NCBI GenBank assembly: GCA_002731115.1
Contig: PBZO01000001.1
Coordinates: forward strand, 39,023 to 75,095
Direction: 5' to 3'
Length of the DNA stretch: 36,073 nucleotides
DNA from: Candidatus Pacearchaeota archaeon
GTDB lineage: Archaea > Nanobdellota > Nanobdellia > Pacearchaeales > GW2011-AR1
Every line of letters starts with the position of its first letter. Position 1 is the first letter of the stretch. Below, piece by piece: positions 8,736 through 16,506 of the stretch. The notes beneath the pieces were generated by a model. It ran no database searches. It worked only from the letters and a program-made list of their open reading frames with translations, and was not told the origin of the DNA. A program made the translations under genes and the position numbers.

Positions 8736-10211
8736 TCAATCTACCAACTTCTTATAAAGAGAAAGAACATAATGCTCTATCATTAAATTAAAAAAATTAA
8801 ATTTAAACCTTGCTCTAGCAATTGGTTCATAAAGTTTACTTAAAATTTTAATCACTCTTTTTATATCCAACAAATTTGATCCTTTTTGATTAAGAAAATA
8901 AGATGCAAACTGAATATTAGATAACCTTTTTTTCTCCTTAGAATCTACCCAGGGGGTCCTTATTTTATCCCCTGTATATTCTATCCATCCTTCTATTGAT
9001 TTTGGAGACACAAATCCAAATTTTCCTAAATTATTGTATAAGGGAGTCCCTGGATAAGGAGTATAACAATAAACCCCATTTATTTCTGCATGGGGATTTT
9101 CTTTTAATAATCTTAAGGCACTATTTAAGGTTAATTTTACATCTTCTTTAGTTTCTGTTGGAAATCCAACTACAAAATTATATCCCGGAGTAATTTTGAA
9201 TTTTGATATTTTCCTATTTAACTCGAATACATCTTCAATCTTTTGGGGTTTATTAACAAGCTTTAAAATTCTGTTTGACCCACTTTCTACTCCTACTTCT
9301 AATCTCTCTAGTCCCGCTTTACTCATCTTCTTAAAATACATATCACTCATTCTTTTTGAAGAAGGTATTTCCAAAGTTCCTTTCCAAATAATATCCATTT
9401 TATTTTTGATAATATCATCTGCAATTTTCTCCATCCTATCGAGATTAACAAATAAGTTATCATCCAGAAAATCAAAATACCTTATATTATGTTTATGATA
9501 TAATGTAGATATAATTTTAAATGCATTTTCTGCTGTTAACGTTCTCCAACGACTTTTATTAAAAATTGAATTATAACAATAAGTGCAAGCAAAGGGGCAA
9601 CCACGAGATAATTGAACATGTAAACTTCTTCTTCCTTTATATTTCCCAGTATATTTCTCTAAATCAATTAAATTATAAGGAATCTCTGGTAATTTATTCA
9701 AATCAATAAAACCTCTTTCAGGATTACTAATTATTTTCCCCTCCTTACTCTTAAATGAGATTCCTTTTATTGATTTTATATTCTTATTTTTTTCTAAATG
9801 ATTAATTAATTCTTTAAAGGTCTCTTCACCTTCTCCCCTAACAACAATATCTATATTTTTATTTTTTAAGACATTATGAGAATCCAGGGTTGGATGTATT
9901 CCTCCCCAAATAACTGGATAATTACCTTTACTTTTAATTCTTTTACTAATTTCTAGGGCATAATAAAGTTGTTCGCCAGTCATAGAAGTTAAACCAATAC
10001 ATACTGGATTTTTCTCAAGTAATCTATCAATTTTCTTCTCCCAATCAGAATGAATTCTTTGATCAAAAATGATAACTTCATAATCCTTATGAATCATCGA
10101 TGCAACAGATAATAAAGCTAAAGGAATTGCATAATTAGTTTTAACACTATCTAGATAACCTACTTTGGGCTGTATTAATATTACTATATTTTTCTTTGTT
10201 TTTTTAACCAT
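8736..10211 (-). CDS. Cobalamin-binding-type radical SAM enzyme
   Basis: A 491-residue class B-type radical SAM protein. The first ~190 residues have the fold seen in B12-binding domains (PxLALLSVASMI, then VIWGGIHPTL and the VRGEGEETF strand-turn). The radical SAM core follows with SRGCPFACTYCYN supplying the [4Fe-4S] cysteines C205, C209 and C212, and a GVESGSNRILKLVNK segment late in the barrel. The C-terminal ~90 residues are helical. The DxHxxG cobalamin-ligand motif is absent. It is third in a unit with SPASM radical SAM and SDR genes: its start lies 28 bases inside the upstream SDR. Proteins of this shape methylate unactivated carbons or rearrange substrates; substrate unknown. Confidence 0.87.
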   Translation of the reverse strand: MVKKTKKNIVILIQPKVGYLDSVKTNYAIPLALLSVASMIHKDYEVIIFDQRIHSDWEKKIDRLLEKNPVCIGLTSMTGEQLYYALEISKRIKSKGNYPVIWGGIHPTLDSHNVLKNKNIDIVVRGEGEETFKELINHLEKNKNIKSIKGISFKSKEGKIISNPERGFIDLNKLPEIPYNLIDLEKYTGKYKGRRSLHVQLSRGCPFACTYCYNSIFNKSRWRTLTAENAFKIISTLYHKHNIRYFDFLDDNLFVNLDRMEKIADDIIKNKMDIIWKGTLEIPSSKRMSDMYFKKMSKAGLERLEVGVESGSNRILKLVNKPQKIEDVFELNRKISKFKITPGYNFVVGFPTETKEDVKLTLNSALRLLKENPHAEINGVYCYTPYPGTPLYNNLGKFGFVSPKSIEGWIEYTGDKIRTPWVDSKEKKRLSNIQFASYFLNQKGSNLLDIKRVIKILSKLYEPIARARFKFNFFNLMIEHYVLSLYKKLVD

Positions 10212-11194
10212 TTTATTTCGTCGTCAATACTTAATTTTACGGGTTTTGGAGAAAAACCAAGTTCTTTTTTTGCACGAGATATTGAATAATTCCTATCTTG
10301 AGACATTGAATAAACTCTTTTTCTTGAGATAAAAGGTTGTGTTTTGAAAATTTTTGCAAGATACTCAAATATATCACCCATAACTAACATTAAAGGTTCG
10401 GGTATGGGTATAATAATTGGTTTTCTTGAGATGATATTATTCTTAATTAAAGAATTAGCTATCATATTAACTAATTCTCTTTGTTTATATGATTTCTTAT
10501 CAGAAATAATATATGTCCCAAATATCTTGGTATTTTTATTTAGACAACAAATTATTGCATCAGAAACACTATCAACTGATACAAGTATTGTATGAAATTT
10601 TCCTCCACTCAATAATGGAACAAATCCTTTTTTAATCATGTTTACAAGTCTTATAATATCTTTTTTCCGGTCCCCCTTCCCTATTACCCAGGTGGGTCTC
10701 AAAATAAAAACTTTGAGTTTAGATTTACTTGAAGTTTCATGAAGAGCTAATTCAGACTCCCATTTACTTTTCTCATAAGGGATTACTGGATTAGGTTTAC
10801 TATTCTCATCCATTATCCCATTACAATAAGAGCCCATTGCAGCAACACTGCTTAAATATATAAATTTTTTGACTTTTGCCTTTATGCTTGCTTCTGCAAT
10901 AGTTTTTGTTCCTTCTACATTTATTTTCTGATATAATTTGTATGCTTCATCTGAATTTTCAGAAACATTTCCAATACCAACTAAATGTATAACCACATCT
11001 ATTCTTTTTAGACTCTTAACTAACTTATTATAATCTGAGAGTTCACCAATAACAACCTTGCATCCTTTCTTTTCTAATTCTGATTTATATTTAGAATTCC
11101 TAATATAACAGGTTAGATTATTATTCTTTTTTAGTAATTTACCTAATAAATTCAATCCGATAAATCCTGTAATTCCTGTTATAAAAACTTTCAT
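10184..11194 (-). CDS. Extended SDR: NAD-dependent sugar epimerase/dehydratase
   Basis: A 336-residue extended short-chain dehydrogenase/reductase, probably acting on a nucleotide sugar. The Rossmann motif TGITGFIG is at 6-13, the catalytic Ser is in YLSSVAAM (115-116), and the catalytic Tyr140-x3-Lys144 is in PYEKSKWE. RPTWVIGKGDRKKD is the usual substrate-loop region. Its ATG overlaps the stop of the upstream SPASM radical SAM (ATGA) and its 3' end overlaps the cobalamin-type radical SAM by 28 bases, so all three are translated as a coupled set. Substrate could also be a non-sugar, as in the broader atypical SDR group. Confidence 0.85.
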   Translation of the reverse strand: MKVFITGITGFIGLNLLGKLLKKNNNLTCYIRNSKYKSELEKKGCKVVIGELSDYNKLVKSLKRIDVVIHLVGIGNVSENSDEAYKLYQKINVEGTKTIAEASIKAKVKKFIYLSSVAAMGSYCNGIMDENSKPNPVIPYEKSKWESELALHETSSKSKLKVFILRPTWVIGKGDRKKDIIRLVNMIKKGFVPLLSGGKFHTILVSVDSVSDAIICCLNKNTKIFGTYIISDKKSYKQRELVNMIANSLIKNNIISRKPIIIPIPEPLMLVMGDIFEYLAKIFKTQPFISRKRVYSMSQDRNYSISRAKKELGFSPKPVKLSIDDEIKWLKKQRKI

Positions 11195-12294
11195 TTAATT
11201 AATCCCCCCAGCCCATATAACAATGTTAGATGTAAATTCTGGGGAATACTTGTATTTGCAGCAACAGCAAGATAACATCCCTTGCAAGTTGGGAATGATT
11301 TATTTTTCACCTTCTTTCTTATTTCATCTGCTTTCTTAGAGAACCATATTTTCTTAAAATCAAAATCCACATTATGTAAATTTCCTAGAGGAGATTTATC
11401 GGCCATCATACAGCAAGCCCATACATTTCCATTAGTTGTTATCTGGACATGGTTAAATGTTGCATAACATGGCAATCCCTTACCTTTAATATATTTATCA
11501 ATATATATCTTTCTTACAAGATTTGTTAATTTTGTTACATTTTTATTAGTGCTATAGACTCTAAAGACTTTAGCAAGATCTTCTTTTTTAGGCAAAATAT
11601 CCGTCTTAATTGTGCCTAGTTCATATCTCAATTCAGAAGGCTCCATTATGTAAACATCGGGTTTTAATTTATTCACAACATAATCATAAATTTTAGGAAC
11701 ATCGTGAACATTCCATTTGCTTACAACAGTATGATAACATAAATTAGGATGTCCATATTTTTTCTGTAGTCTTCTTATAACTTTAGTTGTTTCAAGTAAT
11801 TTTTTCCAATTACCAGGGATCCCTCTTATTTCATCATGCTTTTCTTCAATATGGTCTAGAGAAATATTTACTGTGAGATTTATATCTTTGTTCATTTGCC
11901 TAATAAATTTATCTAAAACTTTTTCTATTCTCTCAGGAAAAGTTGCATTTGTACAAATAGTTAATATTTTTGGTTTTTTATATTTTTGAATTCCTAAAAG
12001 TAATTCATAGGCATCTTTTCTTAGAAATGGCTCTCCTCCAGTAAATACACAAAAAGTAGAAGGGCCCATTGTTTTCCATGTTTTAATCCATTGCTTTGTT
12101 GTCATCTCTTCTTTTGCAAGTTTGGAATTTTTCCTATATTTCTCCCATATATGGCAAGTCTTGCATCTACTATTACATGCATTGGTTACTGAAAAAACAG
12201 AATTTGAAGGCATCATTTTAGGAAATCCAAATGCTCTAAATCCCTTATAACCCATAATCTGAAAAGAATATTTCAAATAATCTATTGTTTTCAT
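11191..12294 (-). CDS. Radical SAM/SPASM enzyme
   Basis: A 367-residue radical SAM enzyme. NACNSRCKTCHIW gives the cluster cysteines C40, C44 and C47, and VFTGGEPFLR is the GGEP SAM-binding motif. The C-terminal region holds a SPASM-like cysteine set (CYATF, ACCMMADKSPLGNL, CKGC), expected to bind one or two auxiliary Fe-S clusters. A basic N-terminal segment and a hydrophobic C-terminus may help membrane association. It is the promoter-proximal gene of a three-gene unit with an SDR (ATGA overlap) and a cobalamin-type radical SAM. SPASM proteins modify peptides, sugars or cofactors; the neighbours favour a sugar or lipid-linked sugar. Confidence 0.87.
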   Translation of the reverse strand: MKTIDYLKYSFQIMGYKGFRAFGFPKMMPSNSVFSVTNACNSRCKTCHIWEKYRKNSKLAKEEMTTKQWIKTWKTMGPSTFCVFTGGEPFLRKDAYELLLGIQKYKKPKILTICTNATFPERIEKVLDKFIRQMNKDINLTVNISLDHIEEKHDEIRGIPGNWKKLLETTKVIRRLQKKYGHPNLCYHTVVSKWNVHDVPKIYDYVVNKLKPDVYIMEPSELRYELGTIKTDILPKKEDLAKVFRVYSTNKNVTKLTNLVRKIYIDKYIKGKGLPCYATFNHVQITTNGNVWACCMMADKSPLGNLHNVDFDFKKIWFSKKADEIRKKVKNKSFPTCKGCYLAVAANTSIPQNLHLTLLYGLGGLIK

Positions 12295-12317
12295 TTTAAT
12301 ATTTAATTTAGATTCCC

Positions 12318-12325
12318 TTTAATAA
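12318..12325 (-). promoter_or_regulatory. TATA box for the 12294 radical SAM operon
   Basis: TTATTAAA, 24-31 bases upstream of the ATG at 12294. The spacing agrees with near-leaderless initiation. Confidence 0.5.
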
Positions 12326-12341
12326 ACTTTTGTTAGGAATA

Positions 12342-13931
12342 CTATTGTCTTATATTAGATTCATAGATAATTAAAACTGGTTGATTATCCTTTTCATAAA
12401 CTTTGGCTGGAATCCACTTGTCTGCATTTTCCTGGGGATAATTATATGTCCATTGAGGATAAGGCTCAAATATAGATATCATCAAAAATCTTGGATTTAA
12501 CTCCTGTATTTGTTGTTCAAAATCAGATAAATTTCTAGAAAAAGTATATGTATCTCTTTCTGAATAATATTGTACTTGGGGTTGAGAATCACTCATGATT
12601 ATATCTTCTGGGTTTGAATTCTCTTTTAACCATACTCCTGCTTGTTTAACTTCTAAATAAGATGTTTTTTTAACCTCAATTAAACTATTTCCAAATTTAA
12701 TATTTGGAATTAATAAAAGGCTTAGGATTATCAATATTATTAAAATTATAGTAAACTCCTTTAATTTATATTTCTTAATTAAAAAAGATTCTAAAATCAC
12801 AAAAGGAGAAAATGCAATTAAAAATAAAAAGGGTAATGTCTGCATCATATATCTTTGTTCTAAATGGGGGGCAATATACCCTAAAAACATGAGTGCAAAA
12901 GCAACCCATAAAAAAACAAAAAATTTCTTTTGTACAATCTCGTCCTTAAAAATCTTATCAAATCCTAAAAATAGATCAATGAAAAAATAAAAAAACCCGA
13001 TTATAAATAGAAAATAAATTGGACTTAAAACAAATAGTGAACTATAACCTGCTTGATTTCCATCTAATATATAAGGGATATTTTTAATATAAACAAAAAT
13101 AGTTTTAAATCCCCCAACACCTGCAACTTCTCCTGTTTCCGATACACCGGATAATTGTTCAATTCCAAGATGATAGGTTAAAAGATCTATTAATGGATTT
13201 CCATAATGTTGAGCGTGAAGGATAACTTGAGGGGTTATAATTAAACCAAATATTCCAAGAGTTATCCATAGTTGCTTATTTCTTATAAATCTAAATTTTT
13301 CCTTTACAAAGAAAAATATTAAAAAAACTGGTACAAACATTAGATATTGCATTCTTGTCAAGATTGCAAGTGCAAAAAATGCTCCAAAAAGATAAATGAA
13401 TTTATTCCCCTTTTTAAGAACATACCCCTTCCAGAAAAATAGTAATGAAGTTAAGAGAAAAAAAGTTGCTGGAATTGAAGTTAAGGGTCTTGCTGTGAAA
13501 AATAAAAATATCCATGATAAACTTAAGCCCAAACTTGTTAAAAGAGCTAGTTTTTTATTAAACATATCTTTTATTAAAAAATAAGAAGCAGCTATAATCC
13601 CTGTTGAAAATAAGACTTCTGACAATCTTAAACCTACTTCCCCTAATCCTATTTTGAAAAATATTGCACTAAAAAATGGCCAAAAAAATCCTCTTCTATA
13701 ATACCAGGTATCTCTTATATCAAGTCCTAAACCAAATCTTTTTGCAGTTGACAAATAATCTCCCGCATCCCACCAAATAGGCTGATTCATTGTCTTAAAA
13801 AATATCCAAAGCCTTATTAGAAAAGCTGCTGTTAAAATCATTAAAAAAGTTTTATCATAATTATCTGTTATCCAATTAAATAAAACTCCTCTTACTTTTT
13901 CTTCTCTTTTCCCTATATCCGGATTTTCCAT
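12342..13931 (-). CDS. GT-C membrane glycosyltransferase (PMT/ArnT-like, GT39/GT83 type)
   Basis: A 529-residue polytopic glycosyltransferase that would use a polyprenyl-phosphate-linked sugar at the outer membrane face. After the first helix comes WWDAGDYLSTAKRFG, the loop-1 acidic motif of PMT_2-type enzymes (Asp55 and Asp58). About eleven hydrophobic segments follow, with HLEQRYMMQTLPF in the usual late loop and a ~90-residue soluble tail containing VKQAGVWLKENSNPEDIIMSD-like sequence (shown only in part here) as found in archaeal and bacterial homologues. It has its own TATA promoter. The likely donor source is a dolichyl-phosphate sugar synthase such as the 4356 gene; that link is inference. 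Confidence 0.87.
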   Translation of the reverse strand: MENPDIGKREEKVRGVLFNWITDNYDKTFLMILTAAFLIRLWIFFKTMNQPIWWDAGDYLSTAKRFGLGLDIRDTWYYRRGFFWPFFSAIFFKIGLGEVGLRLSEVLFSTGIIAASYFLIKDMFNKKLALLTSLGLSLSWIFLFFTARPLTSIPATFFLLTSLLFFWKGYVLKKGNKFIYLFGAFFALAILTRMQYLMFVPVFLIFFFVKEKFRFIRNKQLWITLGIFGLIITPQVILHAQHYGNPLIDLLTYHLGIEQLSGVSETGEVAGVGGFKTIFVYIKNIPYILDGNQAGYSSLFVLSPIYFLFIIGFFYFFIDLFLGFDKIFKDEIVQKKFFVFLWVAFALMFLGYIAPHLEQRYMMQTLPFLFLIAFSPFVILESFLIKKYKLKEFTIILIILIILSLLLIPNIKFGNSLIEVKKTSYLEVKQAGVWLKENSNPEDIIMSDSQPQVQYYSERDTYTFSRNLSDFEQQIQELNPRFLMISIFEPYPQWTYNYPQENADKWIPAKVYEKDNQPVLIIYESNIRQ

Positions 13932-13950
13932 AAATAAACTGGGATTAATT

Positions 13951-13970
13951 AGTTTTTATTAGTTTTTATT
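13951..13970 (-). promoter_or_regulatory. Promoter of the GT-C gene with duplicated TATA-like decamer
   Basis: On the minus strand AATAAAAACT occurs twice in tandem. The proximal copy covers the octamer AATAAAAA, 22-29 bases upstream of the ATG at 13931, exactly the spacing of other boxes in the window. The distal copy could be a second TATA or simple slippage. Confidence 0.5.
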
Positions 13971-13975
13971 TGTTA

Positions 13976-14854
13976 TTATTTTGTTGATTCTATTCTTTTC
14001 CAAGCATCTGAATATTTCCTATCTTTTACCTTACTATTATAAAATAAATTTAACCAAATATAAAATCTCGCAGGAAAAAGAAGTAATGTAAAAATAAATT
14101 CTTTTAAATCTTTAGGATAGTAGAATAATCTAAAACCATCAAAGATCTCATTTGCAAAAGTTTTCATTCTAGGAATTTTTCGTGGATTTACATATCTACT
14201 AAGTGTGTCATGCGATGCTGCTGCCCTTATCTTTTGTTTGATAAAATCATTAAATTTATTCGGATATCTAACATAAACTTCTGAATTTGGAGCATATCCT
14301 ATTTTATAACCCTTTAAGTAAAACATTATTGGAACAATTGTATCTTCAGCAGTATCTATTGGAAATTTTTTAATTATATAATTCCTAAATGCCCATAAAT
14401 ACCCTGAACATTCTAAGAATTCACCTTTTTTTGCTCTCTTTTTTCTTAATTCATGCGCCCCTGCATCAACTAAAACATGTGACCAATAACCCAGGATAGT
14501 ATTTCTCGGTTCAATTGATCTAGGTCTTCCACTAACACAGCCAACTGTCTTATCTTTGAAATACTTTAAGATTTCATCTACAGAATTTTGGGATACAAAT
14601 ACATCACCATCAGTTAGAATTATTATCTCGCCTTTTAATTTTGGCAAAATAGAATTGAGTGCATAAGATTTCCCTTTACCCTTATCCTTAAAAAGTTTAA
14701 CTTCTTTATATTTTCTAACAACATCATGTGTTTTTTTATCTGGAGCCGATACAATTAATTCATATTTCTCCTTAATATTTTGTTGTAAAAAAGATTCTAT
14801 TGCTTTGCCAATTGTCCTTGGCTCATTAAATGAAGTAATTATTATTGATATCAT
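13976..14854 (-). CDS. Processive-type membrane GT2 glycosyltransferase
   Basis: A family 2 glycosyltransferase: ISIIITSFNEPRTIGKAI at the start, the metal-binding TDGDVFVS, an acceptor-site segment around GAHELRKKRAKKGEF, catalytic-acid AEDTIVP and QKIRAAAS in the position of the Q-x-x-R-W motif. One hydrophobic stretch near the C-terminus (FTLLLFPARFYIWL) probably anchors it. The tracked start is 14881, but the ATG at 14854 gives the standard GT2 N-terminus and forms TAAAATG with the stop of the upstream radical SAM gene, the same junction used twice in the 34228 operon. It is therefore the second gene of a two-gene unit. Sugar unknown. Confidence 0.85.
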   Translation of the reverse strand: MISIIITSFNEPRTIGKAIESFLQQNIKEKYELIVSAPDKKTHDVVRKYKEVKLFKDKGKGKSYALNSILPKLKGEIIILTDGDVFVSQNSVDEILKYFKDKTVGCVSGRPRSIEPRNTILGYWSHVLVDAGAHELRKKRAKKGEFLECSGYLWAFRNYIIKKFPIDTAEDTIVPIMFYLKGYKIGYAPNSEVYVRYPNKFNDFIKQKIRAAASHDTLSRYVNPRKIPRMKTFANEIFDGFRLFYYPKDLKEFIFTLLLFPARFYIWLNLFYNSKVKDRKYSDAWKRIESTK

Positions 14855-14855
14855 T

Positions 14856-16391
14856 TTAAGCTTTATATCTAACTTTATCATACCAAACCTTAAAACTAGA
14901 GGGAAAAGAATGATAAATTGGTTTTAAAACTCTTTCTCTAAAGGAATCATAAATTTCTACAAAGTATAATATGAAATAAGTAAATCTAATATATCTAATA
15001 TTTTTTCTAACTCTTTTAGGAATTAATAACCAATTAATTAAAAAATTAGGCATAGGTCCAAATCTTGTCTTTGTAACAGACCCCCTCATTAAATTAAGAA
15101 TTAAAATTGGATAGGCATTTTTACTTTTAAGTTTAATATGTTTTGCCCTATCCCAATAATTAAGTTGATATGCTGCATCTGATTCTTTCTTTATTAATCC
15201 GTCTATTTTTGCTCTAGTATAAAGTTTGGTTCCTGGAAAAAATACTAAATTGTTTACTGATAAAAAATAGGGTTTTCTTAATTTCTGTAAGAGTTTTATT
15301 AGATTGATTATATCTTCAGTAGACTCATAAGGGTTGCATGTTATAACATCATACATTACTGCAAGTTTATTCTTATATTTATTGATAATTTTACTTGCTC
15401 TAATTATTGCTTCATCTGATTGTGCACGGTGATAAATCTCCTTATTTGTTCTCTCTGTACCTTGTATTCCAATAATTATATCTGTACATCCTGCATCTAC
15501 AAGTAATTTAACTTTTTCATCAGTTATTGTTTTTGGATCTGCCAAGCATTTAAATCTCATATTAACCTTTTCCTTGTATAATCTACAGAATTTTTTTATG
15601 TCTTCTAAACTTCTTAATGAAAAAGTATCATCTCTTATATCAAAATAACCTAGTGTCGGAAATTTCTTTTTAATCTCAAGTATTCCATTTATTATATATT
15701 CAGGAGAATGCCATCTTAAAACTTTTTTTCTCTTTCCTTTGTAAAGTTCATTAAAAAGGCTATTGCTACAATAGTCACATCCATAAGGGCAACCTCTGCC
15801 TGTTAAAAAAAAAATTTGTCCATCTAAATCATTTTCCTTAAATTTTCTAATTATTCCATTATCTAAAATATAGTGGTCTTTGATGTCATAATCTGGAAGA
15901 GGGAGAATATCTAAATTATCTACTAAATTTCTTACAGGATTCTTAATTATCTTATCTTGTTTTTTTATCCAAAGATTTTTTATTTTGTCTATTTTTTTGT
16001 TTTTATTTATTGCATCTGCTAGCTCTAAAATCGCCTCTTCTGCTTCTCCAACACAAATAATATCTGCATATTCTATGCAGTCTTGGGGGGAAATTGTTGT
16101 ATGAACTCCTCCATAGATTATTGGTATATTTAGTCGCTTTTTTAGAAAATTTATTATTCTTGAAGCCCTATTGGCCGTTGATGCAAAAGAATTTATTCCA
16201 ATTAAATCACTTCCATTACAGATTCTTTCTAATTGCAATAATTCTTGTTTCGTATAATTCTTTGAATAATCTTCACTTAATCTCATAAAAACTATTTCTA
16301 CATCATATCCTTTATCTTTTAAAACCGCTGAAATAGTTCTTATTCCCTGGTCAGAGGGGTATGTTGCAGGGGATATTAAGGTTATTTTCAT
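14856..16391 (-). CDS. Cobalamin-binding-type radical SAM enzyme
   Basis: A class B-type radical SAM protein of 511 residues. The N-terminal domain has the B12-domain pattern (LIGINSFASTANRA, IIYGGVHTTISP, CVGEAEEAIL) and the core carries TGRGCPYGCDYCSN, cysteines C201, C205 and C208. DIIIGIQGTERTNKEIYHR sits where related enzymes have G-x-E-S. There is no DxHxxG motif. The basic C-terminus ends in an amphipathic region. The tracked ORF starts at a TTG (16400), but the ATG at 16391 has a TATA box at the standard distance and is preferred. It leads a unit with the GT2 at 13976-14854, suggesting that the two act on the same glycan or lipid. Confidence 0.86.
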   Translation of the reverse strand: MKITLISPATYPSDQGIRTISAVLKDKGYDVEIVFMRLSEDYSKNYTKQELLQLERICNGSDLIGINSFASTANRASRIINFLKKRLNIPIIYGGVHTTISPQDCIEYADIICVGEAEEAILELADAINKNKKIDKIKNLWIKKQDKIIKNPVRNLVDNLDILPLPDYDIKDHYILDNGIIRKFKENDLDGQIFFLTGRGCPYGCDYCSNSLFNELYKGKRKKVLRWHSPEYIINGILEIKKKFPTLGYFDIRDDTFSLRSLEDIKKFCRLYKEKVNMRFKCLADPKTITDEKVKLLVDAGCTDIIIGIQGTERTNKEIYHRAQSDEAIIRASKIINKYKNKLAVMYDVITCNPYESTEDIINLIKLLQKLRKPYFLSVNNLVFFPGTKLYTRAKIDGLIKKESDAAYQLNYWDRAKHIKLKSKNAYPILILNLMRGSVTKTRFGPMPNFLINWLLIPKRVRKNIRYIRFTYFILYFVEIYDSFRERVLKPIYHSFPSSFKVWYDKVRYKA

Positions 16392-16411
16392 ATTTAACAA
16401 GAATAAATGGG

Positions 16412-16419
16412 TTTTATAA
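16412..16419 (-). promoter_or_regulatory. TATA box for the 16391 radical SAM gene
   Basis: TTATAAAA, 21-28 bases upstream of the ATG at 16391, supporting that start over the TTG at 16400. Confidence 0.68.
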
Positions 16420-16425
16420 GGATTA

Positions 16426-16464
16426 CTTATATGAGATATTCTCTCAAATCTATTCTTATATAAG
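16426..16464. promoter_or_regulatory. Possible operator: clustered palindromes between divergent promoters
   Basis: The space between two divergent TATA boxes holds a perfect 10-base palindrome CTTATATAAG (16455-16464), a related CTTATATGAG (16426-16435), and a 5-base inverted repeat TGAGA-N5-TCTCA (16432-16446). The position would suit a regulator of either gene. AT-rich sequence gives short palindromes by chance, so this is weak. Confidence 0.25.
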
Positions 16465-16474
16465 ATAGATAAAA

Positions 16475-16482
16475 CTTAAATA
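16475..16482 (+). promoter_or_regulatory. TATA box for the 16507 fusion gene
   Basis: CTTAAATA, 25-32 bases before the ATG at 16507. Slightly further than the norm in this window but the only candidate. Confidence 0.5.
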
Positions 16483-16506
16483 GGCATCACTTAAGAATTA
16501 ATTACA

